A DNA stretch of 64,000 bases from the NCBI GenBank assembly GCA_036704045.1, contig DATNQM010000016.1, positions 1-64,000 of the forward strand, written 5' to 3'. Both the position numbers and the translations under genes were made by a program. Positions 45,866 through 54,419 of the stretch are shown here, piece by piece (the first letter of the stretch is position 1; each line of letters begins with the position of its first letter). Source of the DNA: Ancylothrix sp036704045 (lineage in GTDB: Bacteria > Cyanobacteriota > Cyanobacteriia > Cyanobacteriales > Oscillatoriaceae). Under the pieces are notes generated by a model that was not told where the DNA came from, did no database searches, and worked only from the letters and a program-made list of their open reading frames with translations.

Positions 45866-46315
45866 TTAATAAACAAGGGGTAGCCGGGAACGACTACCCA
45901 CTTGTTTGCAGAGTTTCAACTCTGTGCCTTGAGAATTCCAGTGTACTTGATCAAATATTTGATAAAGAATAAATAAACCTCGGCCGCACTCACCTTCATC
46001 ACAGGGGAGATGTTCGCTATAGTCTGGGTTGCAACTGCAAGGCGGTGTAAAACCTGATCCCTCGTCTACAATTTCCCACCAATATTGATCCCCAATCACC
46101 GAAAAGCGAACCATAACAGTTTTAGTAGGATCTAATTGATTACCGTGTTTTGCGGCATTCACTAAGGCTTCTTGTAGTCCCAGTCGTAATTCTGCTCGCC
46201 ATTGTTGAGGGATTTCTGCAAGCAGCAAATCTAAAACTGGACAAAGATACAGCGTAGAAGCAAAGCTAATAGTTCCCAAGGTACGTTCCTGGGTGCGATT
46301 TGAAATAGCAATCAC
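45866..46315 (-). CDS. Anti-sigma-type serine kinase (RsbW-like HATPase)
   Basis: 149 residues of the GHKL ATPase fold. The N box is ALVNAAKHGN, the G1-type motif DEGSGF, and the glycine-rich lid GECGRGLFILYQIFD. There is no sensor or dimerisation domain, as in RsbW/SpoIIAB anti-sigma factors that phosphorylate anti-anti-sigma partners. An insertion CSCNPDYSEHLPCDEGEC is rich in Cys (four) and may bind metal or be redox-sensitive. The start is GTG. The partner is not visible nearby. Confidence 0.85.
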   Translation of the reverse strand: MIAISNRTQERTLGTISFASTLYLCPVLDLLLAEIPQQWRAELRLGLQEALVNAAKHGNQLDPTKTVMVRFSVIGDQYWWEIVDEGSGFTPPCSCNPDYSEHLPCDEGECGRGLFILYQIFDQVHWNSQGTELKLCKQVGSRSRLPLVY

Positions 46316-46823
46316 TGGAAAAACCCCGCAGCTTTGACGTGAATAAATTTAAGGTTGCTGTGCAATGACCCTGATGGCAAAGTAATGGTTGTTTTGCACT
46401 TGTTGCCGTGAATTACTCCAACTCTTTGCGCTCACCAGCCTAGTTAGATTGAGTTGAAATGTGGTAACTGTTAAAGAGAAAATTGTTAAATGCCGGTGAG
46501 GCTAAGGAGTAGGGAAGTCCAGAAGGGCGGAAAGAAAAACCCTTCTTTTGTTGCCTTAAAAAGCCGATTTAGTAGGCTTAATGAGTTCAAACATTTTCTC
46601 GGAAGATGGCCATCATCGGCTTATTTGCGAGCGGTCACGGTATTTTTTGACGGCAGATGAGAGTCCCCATACTTGTGACCTGAATCACTACCTTTTTTTT
46701 CATTCTACAGAAATTCTATAGAAATAAGATAGTCCGATCCATAAAATCTTGCAAGAATTTTTAGGTTGAATCATAGCAGAAGAAGGCCGGCACATTTACA
46801 GGTGGGGAGTTTCAGCAATAGAG
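46316..46823. other. Gene-free stretch, 508 bp
   Basis: It lies upstream of the RsbW-like gene and downstream of the TPR gene. It contains AAAGCCGATTTAGTAGGCTT near 46559 and a T-run near 46684-46692. No convincing ORF or RNA was recognised. Confidence 0.45.
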
Positions 46824-47720
46824 TTAAGGATTAGTTGTAAGAAAATTTTGTAGGTTTTGGAGTTGTTTTTCGGCGCTGGCTGCCCATAGAGGGTTATTTT
46901 GCTGAGTATAAAGGTTTCTGGCATACTCCAAAACGTTTTTGGCTTCTTGATATCGGCCGAGTTTGAGAAAAACTAATCCTGCACCGTAGTAGGAGTTAGC
47001 ATAATTGGGGTTTTGTTCTCTAGCTTTGCGGAAAGACTCTAGGGCCGGTTCGAGGCTGCCTTCGTTGAAAAGCAAAGAACCCAGGTTATAGTGAGCTTCG
47101 GGGTAATTTGGTGTGATTTCAATAGCTTTGCGGAAGGCTTCTTTGGCTTTGTCTGGTTGGGAAGTTTGCAGATAGGCGAGTCCCAGGTGGTAGGGGGGTT
47201 CAGGGGCTTTGGGGCTGTAGAGCATGGCTCGCTTTTGGGCTGTGATAGCTTGGTCGTATAAGCCTTGTTGGGAGAGAACTAATCCTAGGTTATAGTGGGC
47301 GATGCCAAGTTGGGGATCAAGTTCTGTAGCGCGTTGTAGATATTGTTGAGCGAGGGCAAAGTTGTTACCTTCGAGAAGGGCTGCACCAAGGTTGGCGTAG
47401 GCGAGGGCAAAGCGCGGATCACTTTGGGTGGCTTTGTAGAAGGCGCTGGCGGCGGCTTGGAGTTCTCCTTTTTGGCGGAGGGCGAGTCCGAGGTTGTAGT
47501 GGGCAGCAGGGAGGCTAGGGTCAAGTTCTGTGGCTTTTTGGAATAGATTTGTGGCTTCGTTGAGGTTGCCTTTTTGGATAAGTTGCAGTCCTTGGTTTAC
47601 TAGGTTGATGGCTGTTTGGCTATTTTGTTGAGTTTGGGCGTTTGTTTTGATTGGTGTAATGGTGGTGAGTCCGCAGAGAAGTAGTAGAGGTAGCCAGTTG
47701 GTTTTAGGTTGGGGTGACAT
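46824..47720 (-). CDS. Secreted or periplasmic TPR-repeat protein
   Basis: 298 residues. An N-terminal signal-like segment (NWLPLLLLCGLTTITPIKTNAQ) is followed by about seven canonical 34-residue TPRs (for example DPSLPAAHYNLGLALRQKGE and ALESFRKAREQNPNYANSYY). No enzymatic domain. It is probably a periplasmic or membrane-associated scaffold. The coding strand is very C/A-rich, giving strong strand asymmetry. Confidence 0.88.
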   Translation of the reverse strand: MSPQPKTNWLPLLLLCGLTTITPIKTNAQTQQNSQTAINLVNQGLQLIQKGNLNEATNLFQKATELDPSLPAAHYNLGLALRQKGELQAAASAFYKATQSDPRFALAYANLGAALLEGNNFALAQQYLQRATELDPQLGIAHYNLGLVLSQQGLYDQAITAQKRAMLYSPKAPEPPYHLGLAYLQTSQPDKAKEAFRKAIEITPNYPEAHYNLGSLLFNEGSLEPALESFRKAREQNPNYANSYYGAGLVFLKLGRYQEAKNVLEYARNLYTQQNNPLWAASAEKQLQNLQNFLTTNP

Positions 47721-48259
47721 TGGTTTTAGAGGGTGAGTTTTTATTAATTTTTTTAACGCTTATTGGTGCAAATGTTAAGGGGTTTATGGTGGGGAAAGTA
47801 TCACAAAAGTGTATTTTTTGGTGAATTGTAAGGCAGTGAAGATTTGTAGAATAGGGTTTTTCGGAGTATGGTAAGCCAAAAAGCCGGTTTCTTTTCAAAA
47901 TCGGGTTTGGAGCAACTGTTTCTGTATTTCAGATAAGTGAAAGCTAATATATTGTCCAGGTTTTTGAGTTGGGTTTTAGCTTGGCTGTTTGATAAGTTTA
48001 ATCGTCAAAAATATTACAAAATTTAGTAAAAATTTACAGGTGTTGATAAAGGTTTAAATTAAGTTAAATTAACCTTAAGATAAGCTGCAATTTTTGTTTC
48101 AGTACCTTAAAAATAAGGTAGTGTCAAAGAAAGAGCAAAAGAAAAAAAGGTTGCTCACAATGGTTAATCTCAATGGGGATGACCAGATTATAGGGAGTTT
48201 TTGCCCAAAAAAATTAATTTATCAAACCGTTTGTTTGTAATTGCTGTACTGGAGGATTT
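47721..48259. other. Divergent intergenic stretch, 539 bp
   Basis: It contains an imperfect palindrome at about 47876-47910 of the AAAGCCGGTTT/AAATCGGGTTT family and an AT-rich promoter-like region upstream of the EF-G-like gene, including the repeated TTAAGTTAAATTAACCTTAA near 48058-48078. Confidence 0.5.
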
Positions 48260-50323
48260 ATGAACGATAAAGTTATTTCGGGCTTGCGTAATGTGGCGCT
48301 GGTTGGCCCGTATTTAAGTGGTAAAACGACGTTATTAGAAAGTTTATTGTCTGTAACAGGCACGATTTCTCGTAAGGGTAATGTAAAGGATCGTAATACG
48401 GTGGGAGATAGTTCGGCGGAAGCACGGGAACGTCAAATGAGTGTTGAGGTTTCTGTGGCGAGTGCAGTTTATGAAGGGGTGCGGTTGACGTTTCTTGATT
48501 GTCCGGGTTCAGTAGAGTTTGCTCAAGAAACTTATAATGCTTTGATTGGGGCTGGGTTGGCTGTGGTGGTTTGTGAACCTGATCCGAATCGGGTTTTGAC
48601 TTTGGCTCCTTTGTTTAAGTTTTTGGATGATTGGGAAATTCCCCATGTTGTTTTTATTAATAAGATGGATCGAGCTTGTACGGATGAGGCTCGTTGTAGT
48701 TCTAATTTTATGGAGGTGCTGAATGCGCTTAAGTCGGTTTCGAGTCGGCCGGTTGTGCCTCATCAGTATCCTATTGGCGGGGGAGATAAGATTGTTGGGT
48801 TTATTGATTTGGTGAGTGAGCAGGCTTATCATTATCATCCGGGGGCTCCGGCTGATCCGGTGGAGATGCCGGAGGATTTGCGCGACCAAGAACACGCGGC
48901 GCGGGCGGTGATGCTGGAGGAGTTGGCGAATTTTGATGATCATTTGCTGGAGGAGTTGCTGGAGGAGATTAATCCGCCGCAAGAGGAGATTATTGCGGAT
49001 CTAAAGATGGAGTTGGGCGCAGATTTGATTGTGCCGGTGTTTTTTGGGGTGGCGGAGCAGGATTTTGGTGTGCGTCCGCTGCTGGAGGCGCTTTTGCGTG
49101 AGGCTCCTGAGCCGCTGGTGACGTCGGAGCGTCGCGGTTTGGGTAAGGCTAGTGAGCCGGTGGCTCAGGTTTTGAAGACTTTTTATACGCCGCAGGGTGG
49201 TAAGTTGTCTCTGGCGCGTGTTTGGCAGGGAACGCTTACGGATGGGATGGTTTTAAATGGGGTGCGTCCTAGTGGGATGTACCGGCTGATGGGCCAGCAA
49301 ACGGTGCCGGTGCAGTCTGCGTCTGCGGGTGACATTGTGGCGCTTGGTCGGATGGAGGCTATTAAGACGGGGGATACGCTTTCACCTGGGGGTGCTGCTG
49401 TGGCTTTGCGAAAGGCGGAGGTGATGCGGCCGGTGTTTGCTTTGGCGATTGCTCCTGAGAAACGGAATGATGAGGTGAAGTTGACGGGGGCTTTGGCGAA
49501 GTTGATGGAGGAGGATTGCTCTTTGGCTTGGGAGCAACATGGTGATACCCATGAGATTATTTTGTGGGGACAAGGTGAGATACATTTGAAGGTGGCTTTG
49601 GATCGGCTGCGTCGGAAGTATAATTTGCCGATGGTGACGCATTTACCTCAAGTGCCATATAAGGAGACGATTCGGAAGCCGGTTTCTTCTGTGCATGGCC
49701 GGTATAAGCACCAAAGTGGCGGTCATGGGCAGTTTGGGGATGTTTATCTGGATATTAAGCCGGTGGCTCGTGGTGAGGGCTTTACGTTTGGGGACAAAAT
49801 TGTGGGCGGTGTGGTGCCGAAGCAGTATATCCCTGGTGTGGAGATGGGGGTGCGTGAGTTTTTGGTTCAGGGCCCGTTGGGTTTCCCGGTGGTGGATGTG
49901 GCTGTGACGTTGACGAATGGTTCTTATCACAGTGTGGATAGTTCGGAGCAAGCGTTTAAGCAGGCGGCTCGTTTGGCTATGCAGGAGGGAATGGCGAAGT
50001 GTGAGCCGGCTTTGTTGGAGCCTATTGCTTCGGTTACTATTTGTGCGCCAAGTGAGTTTACGTCGAAGATGTTGCAGTTGGTGAGTGGCCGGCGGGGTCA
50101 AATTTTGGGTTATGAGGGGATGGCTGAGTGGAAGGGTTGGGATAAGGTTTCTGCTTATTTGCCGGTGGCTGAGATGCAGGATCTTATTGTGGAGTTGCGT
50201 TCTCTGACGATGGGTGTGGGTTATTTTAATTGGGAGTTTGACCATTTACAGGAGGTGCCGGAGCCTTTGGCGAAGCGGGTTTTGGCTACGAATGGAAATG
50301 GTAATGGGAATGGTAAGAGTTAG
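48260..50323 (+). CDS. Elongation factor G-like GTPase
   Basis: 687 residues with all five EF-G domains. G1 is VGPYLSGKTT and G4 is NKMD. G3 reads DCPGS (80-84) where EF-G has DTPGH, so the catalytic His is Ser84. The domain IV/V text (GGVVPKQYIPGVEMGVREF, SGRRGQILGYEGMAEWKGWDKV) is well kept. It belongs to the EF-G-like paralogue group (cf. T. thermophilus EF-G-2), not the main fusA in the str operon: no rpsL, rpsG or tuf lies nearby. The C-terminus carries a short (NG)n tail. It probably acts on ribosomes in a specialised step; its GTP hydrolysis may be slow. Confidence 0.9.
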   Translation: MNDKVISGLRNVALVGPYLSGKTTLLESLLSVTGTISRKGNVKDRNTVGDSSAEARERQMSVEVSVASAVYEGVRLTFLDCPGSVEFAQETYNALIGAGLAVVVCEPDPNRVLTLAPLFKFLDDWEIPHVVFINKMDRACTDEARCSSNFMEVLNALKSVSSRPVVPHQYPIGGGDKIVGFIDLVSEQAYHYHPGAPADPVEMPEDLRDQEHAARAVMLEELANFDDHLLEELLEEINPPQEEIIADLKMELGADLIVPVFFGVAEQDFGVRPLLEALLREAPEPLVTSERRGLGKASEPVAQVLKTFYTPQGGKLSLARVWQGTLTDGMVLNGVRPSGMYRLMGQQTVPVQSASAGDIVALGRMEAIKTGDTLSPGGAAVALRKAEVMRPVFALAIAPEKRNDEVKLTGALAKLMEEDCSLAWEQHGDTHEIILWGQGEIHLKVALDRLRRKYNLPMVTHLPQVPYKETIRKPVSSVHGRYKHQSGGHGQFGDVYLDIKPVARGEGFTFGDKIVGGVVPKQYIPGVEMGVREFLVQGPLGFPVVDVAVTLTNGSYHSVDSSEQAFKQAARLAMQEGMAKCEPALLEPIASVTICAPSEFTSKMLQLVSGRRGQILGYEGMAEWKGWDKVSAYLPVAEMQDLIVELRSLTMGVGYFNWEFDHLQEVPEPLAKRVLATNGNGNGNGKS

Positions 50324-50333
50324 TTTTTGATAG

Positions 50334-50354
50334 CCCCCCCCTGAAAAAGGGGGG
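50334..50354 (+). terminator. C8/G6 hairpin after the EF-G-like gene
   Basis: A run of eight C (50334-50341) pairs with six G (50349-50354) around TGAAAAA, just after the stop at 50323. It is stable but lacks a T-tract. Confidence 0.5.
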
Positions 50355-50432
50355 TTGGTGATCTTGTTTTAGGGTTGTTTTTTAGGGTTGTTCCGAGTTC
50401 GCCACCAGAATAAAGTGCACGAATAAAGATGT

Positions 50433-50450
50433 CACCGGTTAAAACCGGTG
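50433..50450. repeat. CACCGGTT/AACCGGTG hairpin
   Basis: CACCGGTT (50433-50440) pairs perfectly with AACCGGTG (50443-50450). Confidence 0.55.
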
Positions 50451-50496
50451 CCTACATGAATAAAGTCGCTATCGGGACTAGAGAGAAAATATTGAT

Positions 50497-50516
50497 AACC
50501 CCGGAGGGGTTTTTTT
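50497..50516 (+). terminator. Intrinsic terminator
   Basis: AACCCC (50497-50502) pairs with GGGGTT (50506-50511), followed by T-rich sequence to 50516. Confidence 0.7.
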
Positions 50517-50524
50517 CTTGTAGA

Positions 50525-50542
50525 TGCCGGTTTCAACCGGCA
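50525..50542. repeat. TGCCGGTT/AACCGGCA hairpin next to the DUF29 stop
   Basis: TGCCGGTT (50525-50532) pairs with AACCGGCA (50535-50542), 3 bp from the stop of the convergent DUF29 gene. Confidence 0.55.
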
Positions 50543-50544
50543 GC

Positions 50545-51054
50545 TTAAAAAGCCCAATCTTGCCCACCGGCTAACTGACTTAATTCTTGATCAATAATCT
50601 CCCCTAAATCTTCATCAGAAACCGAGTAAGTTAAATCAATAAAACGCTTTGCTGCATTAAAAACTTCGATTTGGTCAACCATTCCTAAAAGCTGAGCCGG
50701 TTTATAAACACCTCCCCCTACTTCTATACTTGCTACTTTAATTGCTTCCCTCCAATTATTCATTAAAAAAGGTTCCCATTCTTCCTGCTTGATGTAATGC
50801 GAATTTTTATTATCTTTAACATTGTATTTTTTTATTCTTACCACAGAATCGCTAATCGAAGCCGCCCAAGAATTAGTCAACCGGCCCTCAATTTGATTTT
50901 TAATTAAATGTACCAAAAACCTCACCAAAAAACTCTCAATTTTAATGATGTAATCCTTTCGACTCATCGCCTCCAACTCCTCAACAATCTCCAAAGCATC
51001 CGCATACCGGCCCTCAAGGATGCTATTTTTTAAATCCCTTAATTCTTGCGTCAT
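50545..51054 (-). CDS. DUF29-like protein
   Basis: About 169 residues, beginning MTQELRDLKNSILEGRYADA and continuing with IESFLVRFLVHLIKNQIEGR and LTNSWAASISDSVVRI. I recognise this pattern from cyanobacterial DUF29 proteins, which are often encoded in multicopy families. The function is unknown. An in-frame ATG lies three codons upstream (51063), but GGGGAG sits only 2 nt from it and 11 nt from the chosen ATG. It ends GGQDW, as do relatives I recall. Confidence 0.7.
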   Translation of the reverse strand: MTQELRDLKNSILEGRYADALEIVEELEAMSRKDYIIKIESFLVRFLVHLIKNQIEGRLTNSWAASISDSVVRIKKYNVKDNKNSHYIKQEEWEPFLMNNWREAIKVASIEVGGGVYKPAQLLGMVDQIEVFNAAKRFIDLTYSVSDEDLGEIIDQELSQLAGGQDWAF

Positions 51055-51154
51055 AAAAACCATTACTCCCCGCTATAAAACCAAGAAATTAAAACTTGAA
51101 TATGCTACCATTTCTATTTTAACCACTTAAAAATTAACCCAACCAAACAAAACA

Positions 51155-51343
51155 ATGGAAAACATAGAAACTTGGTATATCGTGAAACGTCCCCAGGGCA
51201 ATTGTGATATACTTAGCGCCCAACAAATCCAACAACAAAAAGACCCCGACATTGAAGAACAATGGGGGCCCTATAGCACAACCGACGAAGCGATAGCCCG
51301 GAAAATTGGACTAATACGCGCCGGCAAATGTCAACCACAATGA
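51155..51343 (+). CDS. Small conserved-type cyanobacterial protein
   Basis: 62 residues beginning METWYIVK-like (MENIETWYIVKRPQGNCDIL). It continues through EEQWGPYSTTDEAIARKIGL to RAGKCQPQ. It has a mixed alpha/beta pattern with two Cys. I recall similar short cyanobacterial proteins of unknown function. It is convergent with the protease gene, with 41 bp between stops. Confidence 0.65.
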   Translation: MENIETWYIVKRPQGNCDILSAQQIQQQKDPDIEEQWGPYSTTDEAIARKIGLIRAGKCQPQ

Positions 51344-51384
51344 ACAAGAACACACTCTGTGAGGCAGGCGGGCCCCATCAGAAA

Positions 51385-52680
51385 TCACTTTTTCTGCTTA
51401 GCAGACTCAGCCCGATTGCCTTGCTTACCGACAATTTCCTTACGCAAAATCTCCAAACCCTTCACATATTGAGGGTCATCTGGCGTACCAATCTTAGTAT
51501 TATCCTTACGCAAAGCCAGCTTTTGCTCATCAGATAAATCAAAAACCACATCCGGGTCAATACCATGCTTATTAATATCTCGACCACTTGGAGTCAGATA
51601 TTTAGCAATAGTTACAGCCAAACCAGAACCATCATTTAAACCGCGTACAGACTGAACCAAACCCTTACCAAAAGTCTTTGTACCAACCAAAACCCCACGA
51701 TTATTATCTTGCAAAGCACCAGATAAAATTTCACTAGCACTCGCCGAACCACCATCCACCAAAATCACCATTGGCTTCTTAGTTAAAGCCCGATTATTAG
51801 CACTTTGTTTATCAGTAACTCCTTGCCGGTTCACTGTCGAAACAATAGTACCTTTCTCTAACCACATCCGGGCAATTTCAATACTTGCTTGCAACAACCC
51901 ACCGGGGTTAGAACGCAAATCTAAAATATATCCATCAACCTTTTGTTTTTCCAAATCTTGAATTGCTGAACGCATTTCACCGGCAGCATTTTCACTAAAC
52001 TGAATCAACCGAATATATCCAATCTTTCCTGATGGAGTTTGTCTCACAGAATGACGGACTGGATGAATTTCAATACGAGTACGAGTAAGAGGAAACTCTA
52101 ATTGCTGCTTACCCCGTTGAATCGTTAAAATAACTTTAGTATTAGCCTCGCCCCGAATTAACTGCACTGCTTGATTAACATCCATTCCCTCAGTGCTTTT
52201 GCCATCAATTTTTACAATTTCATCTTTTGCTAAAATTCCCGCTTTAAAAGCCGGAGTTTCCTCAATTGGGGCCACCACTACCAACTTTTTAGTTTCCTCA
52301 TCCTGAGCCAATTGTAAACCCACCCCAGTAAGTTCCCCGCGAGTATCAATTTGCATATTTTGGAACTCTTTGGGATCCATAAAACGAGTATAAGGATCTT
52401 TCAGCTTTTCCAACATTTCGCGGATCGCCTTATAAGCCTCGTCCTTGCTGGTATATTGCCGGTTTAAATATTGATTTCTAACATTATCCCAATCCACCTG
52501 ATTAAAAGTCGCATCAACATAATTGCGGTCAACAATTTGCCAAACTTCATCAACCAATTCTTTAGGACTATTATTAAAAGACGCTAAAACTTTTGGGTGG
52601 ATATTGGCTCCTGCGATGGCGACTGTACTAAAAACTACAACTGTCGCACCAACAACAAGACCACGTTTTGTAATTTCCAT
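51385..52680 (-). CDS. C-terminal processing protease (S41)
   Basis: About 431 residues. An N-terminal hydrophobic signal or anchor (GLVVGATVVVFSTVAIAGAN) is followed by a PDZ domain (about 100-190) and the S41 catalytic domain with Ser in DGGSASASEILSGAL and Lys in TFGKGLVQ. Members act in the thylakoid lumen or periplasm. In cyanobacteria CtpA removes the C-terminal extension of D1; paralogues CtpB and CtpC also exist. Which paralogue this is cannot be settled from sequence alone, though psbA lies in the same window. An upstream ATG at 52707 would add nine residues. Confidence 0.9.
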   Translation of the reverse strand: MEITKRGLVVGATVVVFSTVAIAGANIHPKVLASFNNSPKELVDEVWQIVDRNYVDATFNQVDWDNVRNQYLNRQYTSKDEAYKAIREMLEKLKDPYTRFMDPKEFQNMQIDTRGELTGVGLQLAQDEETKKLVVVAPIEETPAFKAGILAKDEIVKIDGKSTEGMDVNQAVQLIRGEANTKVILTIQRGKQQLEFPLTRTRIEIHPVRHSVRQTPSGKIGYIRLIQFSENAAGEMRSAIQDLEKQKVDGYILDLRSNPGGLLQASIEIARMWLEKGTIVSTVNRQGVTDKQSANNRALTKKPMVILVDGGSASASEILSGALQDNNRGVLVGTKTFGKGLVQSVRGLNDGSGLAVTIAKYLTPSGRDINKHGIDPDVVFDLSDEQKLALRKDNTKIGTPDDPQYVKGLEILRKEIVGKQGNRAESAKQKK

Positions 52681-52819
52681 AAGTTTTCTAAGCCGGCAAA
52701 AAAACATAACAAAGGCATTGAGCCTACTCTAACACAGTCAGATAGAAGATGTGCGATCCCCAGATGGGGGAAAGGGTTTTTTCCTAGCATTAAAAGCTGA
52801 GTTTAAAAACAAAAAACCC

Positions 52820-52852
52820 TTATCCAGTGCTATTTTTTTGGAGTCAGGATAA
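52820..52852. terminator. Weak hairpin downstream of ispG
   Basis: TTATCC (52820-52825) pairs with GGATAA (52847-52852). On the minus strand it is followed by GGGTTTTTTG, which would suit ispG termination. Confidence 0.35.
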
Positions 52853-52876
52853 ACCGGCACCAACCAAAATCAACCC

Positions 52877-54097
52877 CTACGGATCAACCCACCGGCCATC
52901 CGACTTAATCAAAGCAATCAACTCCTCAACCCCTTGATCTTCCGGTACCTTTTTAATTTCATCACGACCCCGATAAAGGGAAATAAAACCAGGTTGGCGA
53001 CCCACATAACCATAGTCTGCATCCGCCATTTCTCCGGGCCCATTCACAATACAACCCATGACTGCAATATCGAGGCCGGTTAAATGCTTTGTTGCTTCTC
53101 GCACTTTGTGCAGCACTTCTTCTAGGTTAAATAATGTGCGACCGCAAGACGGACAAGCCACATACTCTACCATCGTTTTGCGAAGCCCCAAAGCCTGCAA
53201 AATGCTGTAACAAACTGGAATTTCTTTCTCTGGAGCTTCTGTGAGAGATACTCTTATTGTATCACCAAGTCCCTCGGCCAACAAAGTAGCAATGCCAGCC
53301 GTAGACTTAATGCGTCCATACTCACCATCCCCTGCTTCTGTGACTCCCAAATGCAGAGGATAATCCATACCCAACTCATCCATTCTTTTCGCCATCAAAC
53401 GGTAAGCTGCTAACATCACCGGCACCCGTGATGCCTTCATCGAAATCACCAAATTACGAAAATCCAAAGACTCACAAATTCGCAAAAATTCAACTGCCGA
53501 CTCAACCATTCCCTCTGGTGTATCGCCATAGGTAAAAAGCATTCTTTCCGCCAGCGAACCATGATTTACCCCAATTCGCATCGCCTTTCCTTGCTCACGC
53601 AAAGAAACCACCAAAGGCTCTAAAGTTTCCCGAATTTTATCACCAATTTCTGCAAATTCCGAATCGGAAAACTCTGTGCGATCTGTGCGGGGTTTTTCAA
53701 AGACATATAAACCTGGATTAATTCGCACTTTATCAACATATTTTGCAACTTCTAAGGCAATTTTCATGCCATTATGATGCACATCAGCAACCAAGGGGAC
53801 ATCTTGATAGGTTTTAATTAACTTTTCCTTAATTTCTGCAAGTGCTTTTGCATGAGCAATACTTGGTACTGTAACGCGGACAATTTCGCAGCCAATTTCA
53901 TGTAAACGACGAATACCAGCCACCGAACCGTCAACATCAAGTGTATCTTCATTAATCATCGACTGCACCACCACCGGATGTCCGCCGCCAATGGTGACGT
54001 TACCGACTTTGACGGGACGGGTTTTGCGCCGGTGGATAGTGCCGTCTGTGGCATTTTGAGTGTAGGCGGTGGTTGAGGGGTTTTGCAGAGTTTGCAT
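52877..54097 (-). CDS. ispG: 4-hydroxy-3-methylbut-2-enyl diphosphate synthase (ferredoxin)
   Basis: A 406-residue two-domain bacterial GcpE/IspG, the penultimate enzyme of the MEP isoprenoid pathway. It is a TIM-barrel with VGNVTIGGGHPVVVQSM and LVADVHHNG. A C-terminal 4Fe-4S domain has the ligand motif CPSCGRT and Cys in VMGCIVNGPGE, with a Glu ligand in the adjacent helix. It lacks the plant insert. Cyanobacterial enzymes use ferredoxin as the electron donor. It starts with ATG. Confidence 0.97.
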   Translation of the reverse strand: MQTLQNPSTTAYTQNATDGTIHRRKTRPVKVGNVTIGGGHPVVVQSMINEDTLDVDGSVAGIRRLHEIGCEIVRVTVPSIAHAKALAEIKEKLIKTYQDVPLVADVHHNGMKIALEVAKYVDKVRINPGLYVFEKPRTDRTEFSDSEFAEIGDKIRETLEPLVVSLREQGKAMRIGVNHGSLAERMLFTYGDTPEGMVESAVEFLRICESLDFRNLVISMKASRVPVMLAAYRLMAKRMDELGMDYPLHLGVTEAGDGEYGRIKSTAGIATLLAEGLGDTIRVSLTEAPEKEIPVCYSILQALGLRKTMVEYVACPSCGRTLFNLEEVLHKVREATKHLTGLDIAVMGCIVNGPGEMADADYGYVGRQPGFISLYRGRDEIKKVPEDQGVEELIALIKSDGRWVDP

Positions 54098-54419
54098 AGG
54101 TTGTTTATTTTATAGATTGCTGTCCTCTCTGTTTTTCAGATTGCCATAAATAGTGCCAATTTGGTTAATTTGTTTGGTTGAGTAGGTTTGGGGACGGCTT
54201 GAGGAGAAATATTGAGAGGAGTTTTGTTATCGAGAGGGGGCAAACTATTGCCTCTAAAAATAGGTTTTTTCGTGTGTGGGGAGTTGAAAAATATTTTTCT
54301 TTATTGAAAGAGAGGCAAAGTTGGAATTGGGGCGGGTTTTTGAATGGAAGTGATAAGATATGAATCGGTGATTAAAATTTTAAGTTAAAAGTTACATTTA
54401 AGTTTATTAGAGATGTTTT
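54098..54419. other. Divergent intergenic stretch between ispG and sbcC
   Basis: 322 bp. The half near ispG is GC-neutral and the half near sbcC is AT-rich, consistent with promoters. A 61-codon frame at 54178-54363 is not convincing. Nothing else was recognised. Confidence 0.5.

Noticed and set aside
49643..50245. 200-codon minus-strand frame inside the EF-G-like gene
   Set aside because: His/Arg/Leu-rich shadow caused by strong strand bias of the sense gene.
54178..54363. 61-codon frame between ispG and sbcC
   Set aside because: Arg/Ser/Trp-rich composition without family-like features; it lies in the promoter region of sbcC.
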